Positions 7,972-16,486 of a stretch of DNA of 64,000 nt are shown piece by piece (the first letter of the stretch is position 1; each line of letters starts with the position of its first letter). The stretch is from contig NZ_JADEWT010000008.1 of the NCBI RefSeq assembly GCF_015207505.1, positions 29,809 to 93,808 of the forward strand, given 5' to 3'. Both the position numbers and the translations under genes were made by a program. The DNA is from Tychonema sp. LEGE 06208 (GTDB lineage: Bacteria > Cyanobacteriota > Cyanobacteriia > Cyanobacteriales > Microcoleaceae). The notes under the pieces were generated by a model. The model saw only the letters and a list, made by a program, of their open reading frames with translations, made no database searches and was not told the origin of the DNA.

Positions 7972-8218
7972 CAAAGAAACCGGGTTTTTGAGCTAATCTG
8001 TTGCGCTATTGTCACAGCGGAAAATACTGTCGCTTTTGATTTTTTTGCTACTAATTTAGTACCGCAAAACACTAACAACAGCATCGCAGAAACCGGGTTT
8101 CTTGGATGTGCGCGGGGTGTCAGAAACCCGGTTTATTCCTCAATTTTGGTGGGGATGCGTAAATTATCGCAGAAACCGGGTTTCTTGGATGTGCGCGGGT
8201 GTCAGAAACCCGATTTCT
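7972..8218. repeat. Cluster of five CCGGG-centred palindromes with an 83-bp direct repeat
   Basis: Copies of AGAAACCGGGTTTCT or its reverse lie at about 7974, 8088, 8122, 8170 and 8203. A longer unit, tcgcagaaaccgggtttctt followed by ggatgtgcgcgggg and tgtcagaaaccc, is present twice (from 8084 and from 8167), so part of the cluster arose by tandem duplication. The cluster fills the gap before sufE. Confidence 0.85.
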
Positions 8219-8306
8219 GGCGATCGATGCGTCCAGGACTATATCGATCGCCCTACTGGTACAATAGAATGTACAAGATCAGCAAATTCAACCGCTACTC
8301 GAAATC

Positions 8307-8753
8307 ATGTCCGCAAATACCGCGCTACCCGCAGCCCTAGCTAAAATCGTCCAGCGCTTCCAGCGACACTCCGATCCGAAACAGCGCTACGAACAACTGC
8401 TGTGGTATGCAAAGCGACTCCCAGCATTTACCGAAAGCGATAAACTCCCAGAAAACAAAGTTTCTGGTTGCGTATCGCAAGTTTATATTACCGCAAATTT
8501 GACCGACGGAAAAGTTTTGTATCAAGGCGATTCTGACGCTCAGTTAGTCAAAGGATTAGTTGGCTTGCTTGTGGAAGGCTTGAGCGGATTAACGCCTGCT
8601 GAAATAGTTAGCATTACCCCAGATTTTATTCAAGATACGGGATTGAATGTGAGCCTGACACCTTCCCGCGCTAACGGATTTTATAACATCTTTCAAATGA
8701 TGAAAAATAAAGCAGTGGCTTGCGAATTGAGCGCGCAAGCAGAAGCAAACTAA
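8307..8753 (+). CDS. sufE: SufE family sulfur acceptor for Fe-S cluster assembly
   Basis: The 148-residue protein is of normal SufE length. It has the family signature around the sulfur-accepting cysteine, ENKVSGCVSQVY, with Cys at residue 55, and the conserved later segments GDSDAQLVKGLVGLLV and LTPSRANGFYNIFQMMK. SufE takes persulfide sulfur from the cysteine desulfurase SufS and passes it to the SufBCD scaffold in the cytosol. SufS and SufBCD are not in this window; sufA is at 44653. The alpha/beta hydrolase gene starts 14 bp after the stop, so the two may form a transcriptional unit. Confidence 0.92.
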   Translation: MSANTALPAALAKIVQRFQRHSDPKQRYEQLLWYAKRLPAFTESDKLPENKVSGCVSQVYITANLTDGKVLYQGDSDAQLVKGLVGLLVEGLSGLTPAEIVSITPDFIQDTGLNVSLTPSRANGFYNIFQMMKNKAVACELSAQAEAN

Positions 8754-8767
8754 CCGGAAAAACAGCC

Positions 8768-9673
8768 ATGATTCAGACTGCCGATTTAACCAAATCTAAT
8801 TCTAGCAACTATCCCGCGACAGTTCAGAAATATCTCTGGAACTGGAAAGAAACACAGATTGAAGTTATTTACGAAACCAGGGGAGAAGGAAAACCCGTAT
8901 TGTTACTGCCGGCTTTCAGTACGGTTTCAACGCGGGAAGAAATGCGTCCTTTAGCAGAGTTGTTAGCTCCAAATTTTCAAGTTTTGAGTGTAGATTGGCC
9001 TGGTTTCGGCGAATCTTCGCGCCCGCGCACCGACTACGAACCGCAATTATACCATCAGTTTTTGAAGGATTTTGTAGAGTCAGTTTTTAACAGTCCTGTG
9101 GCTGTAGTTGCGGCCGGTCACGCTGCGGGTTATGCGATGCAATTAGCGCAATCAAAGCCGAATGTTTGGTCAAAGATTGTGTTAGCTGCACCGACTTGGC
9201 GCGGGCCTTTGCCGACAATGAGCAAACAGCAAAGGGGTTGGCACGGAATGGTGAGAGAATTAGTACGATCGCCCTTAATCGGTCAATTCCTGTACAAACT
9301 GAACACTGCGCCGTCATTCCTGAGTTTGATGTACCGCCGCCACGTCTACGCCGATGCCGCCAAAGTCACAGCGGATTTCATTCAAAATAAGCGGAAAGTC
9401 ACTCAACAAGCAGGCGCGAGATTTGGTTCGGCGGCTTTTGTCACCGGAGGTTTAGATCCGGCAAAAACGCGGGAAGAATTTGTCGCCAACTTCCAAGGAT
9501 TAACAGTACCGGTGATGGTTGTAGTTGCGGAAAAAGCGCCGCCCAAATCAAAGGCGGAAATGGAAGTATTAGCTCAATTACCGGGAGTGGAATCGCGAGT
9601 TATTCCGGGAACTTTGGGCCTGCACGAAGAGTTTGCAGAAGATTTGGCAAATGCGGTTAAGTCTTTTATTTAA
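8768..9673 (+). CDS. Alpha/beta-hydrolase fold protein with Ala at the nucleophile position
   Basis: The 301-residue protein shows the alpha/beta-hydrolase layout: VLLLPAFSTVSTREEM (oxyanion region), SVDWPGFGESSRP, the nucleophile-elbow strand, and a late GLHEEFAED His. The elbow reads VVAAGHAAGYAMQLA, so the usual G-x-S-x-G Ser is Ala119. The His is present, and an acidic residue may be supplied near VVVAEKAPP. Either the protein is non-catalytic or it uses another chemistry. An upstream in-frame start at 8720 overlaps sufE; the ATG at 8768 is preferred because it clears that gene. The substrate is unknown. Confidence 0.8.
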   Translation: MIQTADLTKSNSSNYPATVQKYLWNWKETQIEVIYETRGEGKPVLLLPAFSTVSTREEMRPLAELLAPNFQVLSVDWPGFGESSRPRTDYEPQLYHQFLKDFVESVFNSPVAVVAAGHAAGYAMQLAQSKPNVWSKIVLAAPTWRGPLPTMSKQQRGWHGMVRELVRSPLIGQFLYKLNTAPSFLSLMYRRHVYADAAKVTADFIQNKRKVTQQAGARFGSAAFVTGGLDPAKTREEFVANFQGLTVPVMVVVAEKAPPKSKAEMEVLAQLPGVESRVIPGTLGLHEEFAEDLANAVKSFI

Positions 9674-9680
9674 GAGGTAA

Positions 9681-9720
9681 TGAACCGCAGAGGACGCTGA
9701 GGGCGCAGAGGAGAGAAGCA
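9681..9720 (+). repeat. AACCGCAGAGGxCGC dispersed repeat
   Basis: tgaaccgcagaggacgctga continues as gggcgcagaggagagaag, a purine-rich 9-10 bp periodic repeat. Related copies lie at 33394-33428 and 35201-35238 (reverse) and 35668-35712 (forward), each against the end or start of a gene. Confidence 0.7.
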
Positions 9721-9732
9721 AAGAGGGGATGA

Positions 9733-10689
9733 ATGCAGGCTATTTTTTTTACGTTAGTTTTAATTTTTTGCTATTGGTTTTGTCTGCCAGTTTATGCTGT
9801 CGGACAGTTGCAGCCGATGGACTCACAAAAAAGTATCATTGAAGGTGCGATCGACTTTCACATCCATTCGTCTCCTGATGTGATTCCCCGCAGGTTGGAT
9901 GATTTTGAGGTAGCTAAATTTGCCACCAGCGCGCACATGAAAGCAGTTGTCTTAAAAAATCACTATGGCAGCACCGCAGCACGGGCAGTTCTAGTCAATA
10001 AAATTGTACCGCAAATCGAAGTTTTCGGGGGAATTGTTCTCAATCATTCCGTAGGCGGGATTAATCCCCAAGCTGTAGAAGCAATGCACCGCATCGGCGG
10101 CAAATACGGTAAAGTAGTGTGGCTGCCAACCGTTGATTCCAATCATCATTTAAAGGTTTTTCACAAATCGGGAATCGGGATTAAAGTAGCAGAAAACGGC
10201 AAACTTTTACCAGAAACAGCAGCGGTACTCAAGATAGTAGCTAGAGATAATTTAGTATTGGAAACCGGACACATTTCCTCAGCAGAAGTTATGGCAGTTG
10301 TCCGGCAAGCCAGACTTCTCAACATTAAAAACATCCTGATTACCCACGCAATGGCAGATGTACCCGGTTTGTCCCTAGAAAATATGCAAACAGCAGCCCA
10401 GATGGGAGCGTTTCTAGAATTAGCATTTGTCAACGATTTGATGGGAGAAAATGCCGCCGATGACGGACATAAAAACTGGCATCACGTTTCCATTAATCAG
10501 ATGGTAACAGCCATTAAACTCATCGGAGCCGAGCATTTTGTTCTGAGCACAGATTTGGGAAGAAAACCCGATCCTTTACCTGCAGAAGGTTACAAATTAT
10601 TTGTAGAAAAGTTGATGGATGAAGGCATTTCTCAACCTGAAATTGATTTAATGATGAAAAAAAATCCCGCTCGCTTGTTAGGGATTTAG
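9733..10689 (+). CDS. DUF6282-type metal-dependent amidohydrolase-like protein, probably exported
   Basis: The 318-residue protein begins with a hydrophobic leader (residues 1-22, IFFTLVLIFCYWFCLPVYA) that looks like a signal peptide. The mature part has an amidohydrolase/PHP-like set of putative metal ligands: DFHIHSSPD, KNHYGSTA, LNHSVGGI, ETGHIS, LITHAM and STDLGR, ordered as in TIM-barrel hydrolases. This pattern fits the DUF6282 family, whose substrate is not established. Export of a member is noteworthy and suggests a periplasmic substrate. AGGGGA just before the ATG at 9733 supports the start. Confidence 0.75.
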   Translation: MQAIFFTLVLIFCYWFCLPVYAVGQLQPMDSQKSIIEGAIDFHIHSSPDVIPRRLDDFEVAKFATSAHMKAVVLKNHYGSTAARAVLVNKIVPQIEVFGGIVLNHSVGGINPQAVEAMHRIGGKYGKVVWLPTVDSNHHLKVFHKSGIGIKVAENGKLLPETAAVLKIVARDNLVLETGHISSAEVMAVVRQARLLNIKNILITHAMADVPGLSLENMQTAAQMGAFLELAFVNDLMGENAADDGHKNWHHVSINQMVTAIKLIGAEHFVLSTDLGRKPDPLPAEGYKLFVEKLMDEGISQPEIDLMMKKNPARLLGI

Positions 10690-10691
10690 AA

Positions 10692-10881
10692 TTGTTAGCT
10701 GTTAGCTGTTGACTGTTAGCTGTTGACTGTTAGCTGTTAGCTGTTGACTGTTGACTAATGACTAAGGACTAAGGACTAAGGACTAAGGACTAAGGACTAA
10801 TGACTACCGCCAACTGCCAACTACCAACTACCAACTACCAACTACCAACTGCCAACTGCCAACTGCCAACTGACTAATGAC
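10692..10881. repeat. Heptanucleotide tandem arrays (TGTTAGC/TGTTGAC, ACTAAGG, CAACTAC)
   Basis: Three successive 7-bp arrays of different core sequence fill the entire gap between convergent genes. Short tandemly repeated repetitive heptamers of this kind are known in filamentous cyanobacteria. The cores drift by single-base changes along the array. Confidence 0.95.
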
Positions 10882-10886
10882 TTTTT

Positions 10887-13616
10887 CTATTCTTGATTAT
10901 TTTTACCGCGCACGTATCCGTTATCTGCAATCCGCCAAGCACCGCCAGCATTACCCGTTAAATCGCAATCATCTACTGTAGCAATGCCATCTCTGTAAAC
11001 TACAATCGCCTCACCTTCATTGCTATTAATCCGACAGCGGCGCACGATCAATTTTCCTCCCAATCCGACACCGATTCCCAGACTGCCGTTATTATAAATA
11101 TTGCAATCTTCCACCGTTGCTTTCCCATTATCCGAGATAAAAATCCCGTTCCATATTGCATCGTGAATTTGACAGCGGCGGATTACCGAACTCGCCTCGG
11201 AGCCACAAATTACCACCACAGAATAGTTGGCAGAAGTGATATCGCTGTCTTCTAAAATTAACTCGCCTCTACGAATATCTACAGCATAATATTTCCCCGT
11301 GGCTATCAGCGTCAAACCTCGGACTAAAGCGCTATCGGTTTGCATTTGAATGCAGTTTGAGTCGGTGCTTTCCACAGTGACGCTACCCGCTTCTGTGCTG
11401 CCGATAATTTCCACAGATTTGTCGATGATTAAACTTTCTCGATACAAACCGGGCTGTACATAAATGTGCGTACCCGAAGCCGCATTTTTTACGGCTTCGC
11501 TAATAGTAGTATAATCGCCTTGACCTTCTTGGCAAACGATAAGGCCTTGACTTTTATCAACTATTGGTTGTGAGGTGGATTTTTCAATTTTGTCTGCTAA
11601 TTCAGCCTTGGGAATTTCTCGATCGCCCTTTTCGACAATTGGCGATTGTAACTCCAAGCTTTCTTGATTGACTGTTCCTAACTGAGGTTCTAACTCAGAT
11701 TCTTGACGTTGCAATTGAGCTTGATTCTCGTTGGCTGTCTCGATTTGACTTTGAAGTTCTGAGAGTTGAGCATCAAGTTGCGATCGTTCTCTGTTAGCAG
11801 TGTCTAACTGAGATTCCAATCGTGAGCGAATTTGAGTCACACTTTCTAACTGACTTTCTAACTCGGATATTTGAGATTGTAGTTGATTTTGATTTTGGTT
11901 TGCTGTGTCAATTTGAGTTTGAAATTCCAACTGTTGAGCTGCCATCTGAGATGCCAATTCTGAGCGAATTTGACTTACGCTTTCTAACTGACTTTCCAAC
12001 TCAGATATTTGAGACTGTAGTTGATTTTGGTTTTGGTTGGTCGTGTCAATTTGAGTTTGAAATTCCAACTGTTGAGCCGCCAGCTGTGATTCCAATGCTG
12101 AGCGAATTTGACTTACGCTTTCTAACTGAGTTTCTAACTTGGATATCTGAGATTGCTGTTGATTTTCGTTTTGGTTAGCTTGCTCGACTTGAGTTTGGAA
12201 TTCCGACTGTTGAGCTGCCAGATTTGATTCCAATTCTGAGCGAATTTGAGTTACACTTTCTAACTGACTTTTTAACTCGGATATTTGAAATTGCAGTTGA
12301 TTTTGATTTTTGTTGGCTGTGTCAATTTTAGTTCGGAATTCCGACTGTTGAGCCGCCAGCTGTGATTCCAATTCTGAGCGAATTTGAGTCACGCTTTCTA
12401 ACTGAGTTTCTAACTTAGATATCTGAGATTGTTGGTGATTTTGATTGTGGTTGGCTTGCTCGACTTGAGTTTGGAACTCCGAGAGTTGAGCCGCAAGTTG
12501 TGATTCTAATTCTGAGCGAATTTGATGCGCGCTTTCTAACTGGGTTTCTAACTCGGATATTTGAGATTGTAGTTGATTTTGATTTTGGTTTGCTTGCTCG
12601 ATTTGACTTTGGAATTCCGAGAGTTGAGCCGCAAGCTGCGATTGCTCAGTGTTAGCAGTTTCTAATTGAGCTTGCAGTTCCGATAATTGAGATATAAGTT
12701 GGGAGTTATCTCCCTCGCTGGGATTTACTTGAGCCTGCAATTCTGACAACTGCAAAAGCAGTTGTTCTCGCTCTCCAATAACTGTCTGTGATTGATTTTG
12801 CAGCTCAGACAATTGAGAGTTTAACTGCATTTTATCTCGATTGGCAGCTTCTAACTGTGTTTCCAACTCTAATAATTCAGATAGAGTTTGTTCTGCTTGT
12901 TGGCGGGCGGTTTCCAATTGAGAATTGAGTATTTCCTGTTCTTGTTCTGCACTTTCCAATTGAGCTTGCAAATTCGACAGTTGAGAATGCAGTTGCTCCC
13001 GCTCTTGAATTGAGCGCTCGAACTTAATTTGAATTTCCGACAACTGGTACTGTAGCTGCAATTTGCCTTGACTGGCTGTTTCCAACTGACTGTCAAATTC
13101 CGACAGCCGATCGCGAAATAGAGCGATCTCTGCATCCAGCGCCTCTCGCTCTGTTTGCATTTCCAGGATTTGAGCTACAAGTTGCGATCGCTCCAGAGTC
13201 GCAACTTCTAGCCGATTTTGAAGTTCCGCCAATTCCGGTAACTGCGACTGAGCTTGCCCTGCGCTTTCTAACTGAAACTGCAAATCAGCAATCAAAGCAT
13301 CAACTTGCGATCGCTCTTCAGCAATTTGGGCCATAAACCCTTCCAATTCCGACACCTGATTATTTAATAAATCCTGCTCGCCAGTCACACTTGCCAAGCG
13401 ATTTTGCAACTGAGACAATTCAGAATTAAGCTGATTTTCCATCTCAGTCTTTTGGCGCAATTCCGAAGTTCTGGCATCCAACTGCGACGCTAACTTCGAT
13501 ATAGCCTCCTGCGAGCCGTGCATCCGCACCAAATTTCGTGAATTTCGCTTATTCAAAATTAGCCAGCAGACTAATGCACCGCCTCCAAATCCTATTAATA
13601 AAAGTAATGCTTCCAT
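10887..13616 (-). CDS. Membrane-anchored giant coiled coil with C-terminal right-handed beta-helix domain
   Basis: The protein has 909 residues. Residues 3-22 form an N-terminal membrane anchor (LLLLIGFGGGALVCWLIL) followed by a basic KRNSRN. Residues about 35-650 are an almost unbroken Gln/Glu/Ser/Leu coiled coil. Within it, a 46-residue unit with the signature QIRSELES and QISELESQLES is repeated six times in near-identical form. Residues about 690-905 form a pectin-lyase-like beta-helix: ISEAVKNAASGTHIYVQPG, then repeated coils such as RRCQIHDAIWNGIFISDNG. The design suggests a cytoplasmic rod anchored in the membrane that presents a beta-helix, a structural or scaffold role. No catalytic residues were recognised. 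Confidence 0.85.
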   Translation of the reverse strand: MEALLLLIGFGGGALVCWLILNKRNSRNLVRMHGSQEAISKLASQLDARTSELRQKTEMENQLNSELSQLQNRLASVTGEQDLLNNQVSELEGFMAQIAEERSQVDALIADLQFQLESAGQAQSQLPELAELQNRLEVATLERSQLVAQILEMQTEREALDAEIALFRDRLSEFDSQLETASQGKLQLQYQLSEIQIKFERSIQEREQLHSQLSNLQAQLESAEQEQEILNSQLETARQQAEQTLSELLELETQLEAANRDKMQLNSQLSELQNQSQTVIGEREQLLLQLSELQAQVNPSEGDNSQLISQLSELQAQLETANTEQSQLAAQLSEFQSQIEQANQNQNQLQSQISELETQLESAHQIRSELESQLAAQLSEFQTQVEQANHNQNHQQSQISKLETQLESVTQIRSELESQLAAQQSEFRTKIDTANKNQNQLQFQISELKSQLESVTQIRSELESNLAAQQSEFQTQVEQANQNENQQQSQISKLETQLESVSQIRSALESQLAAQQLEFQTQIDTTNQNQNQLQSQISELESQLESVSQIRSELASQMAAQQLEFQTQIDTANQNQNQLQSQISELESQLESVTQIRSRLESQLDTANRERSQLDAQLSELQSQIETANENQAQLQRQESELEPQLGTVNQESLELQSPIVEKGDREIPKAELADKIEKSTSQPIVDKSQGLIVCQEGQGDYTTISEAVKNAASGTHIYVQPGLYRESLIIDKSVEIIGSTEAGSVTVESTDSNCIQMQTDSALVRGLTLIATGKYYAVDIRRGELILEDSDITSANYSVVVICGSEASSVIRRCQIHDAIWNGIFISDNGKATVEDCNIYNNGSLGIGVGLGGKLIVRRCRINSNEGEAIVVYRDGIATVDDCDLTGNAGGAWRIADNGYVRGKNNQE
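11800..12625 (-). repeat. Intragenic 138-bp tandem repeats
   Basis: The marker gagcgaattt recurs at 11824, 11962, 12100, 12238, 12376 and 12514, exactly 138 bp apart, corresponding to 46 codons in the coiled-coil gene. Units are highly similar at DNA level, so the array should be prone to expansion and contraction without frameshift. Confidence 0.92.
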
Positions 13617-14035
13617 TTGGTTTATCTAATCTATATAAATTGAATTGCCCTGATGCTTGCCCAAAAAATGGACATCCACAAATCCTGTTCTTGCTCAAAG
13701 CTATCACAACTTGCGCGCATTTTTTTTTACTTGGCTCGGCAATTTATATTTATTTACATAAATTCAACAGGTAAGATGTCTGTTGCATTGGTGTCCAGTC
13801 AACCCTAAAAACCTTTGTATTTCTCGTTGATACGCGCGTCTCGCTCCCCCTTCCATACCCCCATACTCCCCCGGATAGTCTGGGAGTAGGGGTTGACTTT
13901 GATATTTTCCGCTCCCCTTTTCGATGCGGGGTCACCGGGGGAGCGAAGGCATAATCCTCCAACAGTAGATTGGCAATAAATTTGAATGCAACGGCGTACA
14001 ATGCACGCCCTACAAGATGTTTTGTCAAAGTTCAA
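13617..14035. other. Intergenic region without a supported gene
   Basis: 419 bp between two minus-strand genes. Overlapping minus-strand frames at 13750-14035 are rich in Pro/Arg and run across GC-skewed, low-complexity DNA (ctcccccttccatacccccatactccccc), so they are not credited. A promoter for the coiled-coil gene probably lies here, but no convincing elements were identified. Confidence 0.5.
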
Positions 14036-15211
14036 TTAGCGAAGTAAATCCACAATATGAGGAATAATCGCGATATGTTGAGTCAACAAATAATCCAACC
14101 TATCCGCCAGCAAACTAAAAATTAAATCGTTATAACTCATCCCGTATTCCGCCAAGCCCAAAGTAACCAAACTTGTCACATTTTCGTCTGGATGTTTTAG
14201 ATCCGGTTTCGGATTTGCTTCCAAAACATAAAGTGAACCCTCAGCATCACTCCTGACATCAATCCGCACCAAACTGTTCAAACTAAACTCCCAATATATT
14301 TTGCAAGCTAACTCAATTAACCTTTGTTTTAGTTCTGGTTCTTCCTCCCCCATCAACCGCCCGCGATCGGCCGTAATCGCCTTTTGATCCATAGAAGTAA
14401 AGATGCGTTCCTCCGGTTCAAAAACTCGTTCTACCGTGGAAAAGGCAAAGGGTTTTGGATTTTTGGTAAAACAGCCTTTAGCATGAGTTACATAACCACA
14501 AACCGCTACACAAAATTCTCTTCCTGGCAAATACTTTTCAATTAAAGCCGTATTATGAGTTTCTCGGTGAACTTCTGAAACCGCCTGAGATAAACCCTCA
14601 ATTTTGTCAATCAAATGAACCTGCAGCGAAGCGCGGCCGGATACTGGTTTGACAATAAAAGGCCCTCGATAATCACCGAAGACTATGGCAAAACGCTCGT
14701 GGAAATTAGGCTGAAAAATTCCTTGGGAAGGATGCCAAGTCATAAACGGAGCGGTTTTTATTCCGACTGATTGCAGTTCCCGTTTAAAAGCGTGTTTGTT
14801 GTCTAAAGTAGAACTGTTTAAAGGATTGTGACCGACATAGGGCATTCCCAACATTTCTAACAAGGCGGGAGTGTGACAAACAGGATTGTAGCCCTGCACT
14901 CCGCCCGTATTTAGCCAGACTAAATGGATTTTTTGTTCTTTTAGTTGTGCGGGTAAGTTCATGTCATCAGGGATGACACAGACGTGCTGAAAGCCGATTT
15001 CGGTTAATGCTCGGGCAATCTCGCGGGCGACGATTTCGTAGCTTTTCCAAGAACGGGGATTGTGCGTTTTGTAAATTACGGCTCCCTGGCGATCGCAGTT
15101 GCCACCAAACACCACAGCAATCCGCAGTTTGGCAAACAGCTTTTCTAAGTATTGAGGGAGCAAACTCAATTCGTAATGCCAGGAATTTATACCGGTTGAT
15201 GTTGCTACCAT
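14036..15211 (-). CDS. D-alanine-D-alanine ligase-like ATP-grasp protein
   Basis: The 391-residue protein has the ATP-grasp layout of the D-Ala-D-Ala ligase superfamily: N-terminal AVVFGGNCDRQG, the central NKHAFKRELQSVGIKTAPF and FIVKPVSGRASLQVHLI, EKYLPGREFCVAVCG, and the metal-binding C-terminal LVRIDVRSDAEGSLYVLEANPK segment. In place of the strict Ddl signatures it has divergent loops, so amino-acid ligase activity on other substrates is likely. A DMT-type transporter starts 22 bp upstream on the same strand. The pair suggests synthesis and export of a small amide- or peptide-like molecule, which is an inference. Related ligases act in mycosporine-like amino acid synthesis, but no other genes of that pathway are here. 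Confidence 0.8.
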   Translation of the reverse strand: MVATSTGINSWHYELSLLPQYLEKLFAKLRIAVVFGGNCDRQGAVIYKTHNPRSWKSYEIVAREIARALTEIGFQHVCVIPDDMNLPAQLKEQKIHLVWLNTGGVQGYNPVCHTPALLEMLGMPYVGHNPLNSSTLDNKHAFKRELQSVGIKTAPFMTWHPSQGIFQPNFHERFAIVFGDYRGPFIVKPVSGRASLQVHLIDKIEGLSQAVSEVHRETHNTALIEKYLPGREFCVAVCGYVTHAKGCFTKNPKPFAFSTVERVFEPEERIFTSMDQKAITADRGRLMGEEEPELKQRLIELACKIYWEFSLNSLVRIDVRSDAEGSLYVLEANPKPDLKHPDENVTSLVTLGLAEYGMSYNDLIFSLLADRLDYLLTQHIAIIPHIVDLLR

Positions 15212-15233
15212 TTAATTTTTTTCCTTTTTTGTT

Positions 15234-16298
15234 TTATTTGCGATCGGCATATTTGCTCGATTTGGCTAAATATATTCCAGCCAAAACTACAGAGAAAGCG
15301 AACCAATTAAACAAGCTCAAATTTTCGGAAAATAGCATCCAGGCAATAATCGCCGTAATTACTGGTTCTAGCAGCAGAAAAAGGGCGACAAATCCCGATG
15401 ACAAAGTGCCGAGACTGTGGATGAGAAGTCCTTGGCCAAAAGCTTGACAAATCACGGCTAAGGCAATTACAGTCAGCCATCCCTCCCAAGAATAAGGGAA
15501 AATTCGATCGCCCTCCAGCAAAACCAAGGGCAAAATCAAGAGGCTACCAATCAAACAGCGCCACATCAATATAGTTGTCGCCGGGAACTTGGTTCGCAAA
15601 TCTTCCGCAATCAGCAGATTTGCTGCATAAAACATTGCGGATAACAAAGCAGCAATGTCCCCGGTAAAATTGTCTCCGGCGATTTGCAAGTCGGTAGTGC
15701 CGATCGCAATTGCGCCTGATAAAGCCACTACCAATCCCAGCAAAAACCTGCCGTCAAAATGCCGTCCCAACAGCAGCCATCCCCCCAAAGTAGTAAATAA
15801 AGGAGTTAAGTTGCGAAGTACGGTAGAATTAGCGACATTAGTTTGAGTTAGCGACCAGGCCCAGAAACCGAGAGAAGCAGAAGAAACCACGCCGACGGCT
15901 GTTAATAACATCACATCCTTCAGAGTGTAGTTCGATCGCCCTTCAACTACATTCCCAGACATTCGGCGGCGCGCTTCCCCCGCCCCGTTCCAAATTCCAA
16001 ATACCGCAGTTGCTATCCACAAGCGGTTAAAAACCGTAGCATTCGGACTGATTTCCCGTTCGCTCAACCGAATAAAAATGGCCGCCAGGGACACCGCCAG
16101 CAGCGCCGCAGACAGCGAGACGATCGCCCAAATTTTACCTTGACTTTCGTCAGCTAATTCACCGTTATTTAAATTGTCCGGGTTTCCAGAAACAATAGTT
16201 GTTTCTTCTGCTATTGACGCAGGTATTAACTGATTATTTGCCAAAATATTGTGCTGAATGTCAATATTTTCTTCGGCTAATTCCAACTTTTTTGACAT
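15234..16298 (-). CDS. EamA/DMT-superfamily transporter
   Basis: The 354-residue protein has a hydrophilic N-terminal extension of about 55 residues followed by around ten hydrophobic segments in two EamA-like halves. Examples are IVSLSAALLAVSLAAIFIRL, LLTAVGVVSSASLGFWAW, the small-residue-rich LVVALSGAIAIG, and the C-terminal FALFLLLEPVITAIIAWML. FVALFLLLEPVI.....LF is a well-known EamA signature. It likely lies in an operon with the ATP-grasp ligase downstream, making it a candidate exporter of that enzyme's product. The substrate cannot be read from the sequence. The long soluble N-terminus is unusual for the family. Confidence 0.88.
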   Translation of the reverse strand: MSKKLELAEENIDIQHNILANNQLIPASIAEETTIVSGNPDNLNNGELADESQGKIWAIVSLSAALLAVSLAAIFIRLSEREISPNATVFNRLWIATAVFGIWNGAGEARRRMSGNVVEGRSNYTLKDVMLLTAVGVVSSASLGFWAWSLTQTNVANSTVLRNLTPLFTTLGGWLLLGRHFDGRFLLGLVVALSGAIAIGTTDLQIAGDNFTGDIAALLSAMFYAANLLIAEDLRTKFPATTILMWRCLIGSLLILPLVLLEGDRIFPYSWEGWLTVIALAVICQAFGQGLLIHSLGTLSSGFVALFLLLEPVITAIIAWMLFSENLSLFNWFAFSVVLAGIYLAKSSKYADRK

Positions 16299-16341
16299 TA
16301 TTGAAAAGTCCCACCAAGGCTGAAAGTATAAATTAGAAGAC

Positions 16342-16446
16342 TGCCAAAACCCGGTCAGGAATTACACACTCCTTACTTAAGAAACCGGGTTTTTTGTTGG
16401 CATCAAGGGCTACAACCAAATTTTTGGCAAAAAACCCAGTTTCTGG
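16342..16446. repeat. CCGGG-centred palindromes (three degenerate copies)
   Basis: aaaacccggtcag, gaaaccgggttttttg and aaaaaacccagtttctgg lie between the transporter and thioesterase genes. The third has a C-to-A-type change at the centre, showing decay. Confidence 0.75.
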
Positions 16447-16486
16447 CGACCAGTGCAGGACTATATGTTTGATAATTAACAGGAGC

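Noticed and set aside
10692..10881. CRISPR array
   Set aside because: Unit length is 7 bp with no spacers, and other arrays are of the same kind. No cas genes are present.
11822..12178. 118-codon plus-strand frame opposite the coiled-coil gene
   Set aside because: It lies wholly antisense to the 138-bp repeat array, whose repetitive composition creates long open antisense frames. It contains the same repeat in translation.
13750..14035. Two overlapping minus frames
   Set aside because: Low-complexity, Pro/Arg-rich reading of intergenic DNA with no start support or motif.
14036..16298. Mycosporine-like amino acid cluster
   Set aside because: Only a Ddl-like ligase and a transporter are present. 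The dehydroquinate-synthase-like, methyltransferase and second ATP-grasp genes of that pathway are not here.
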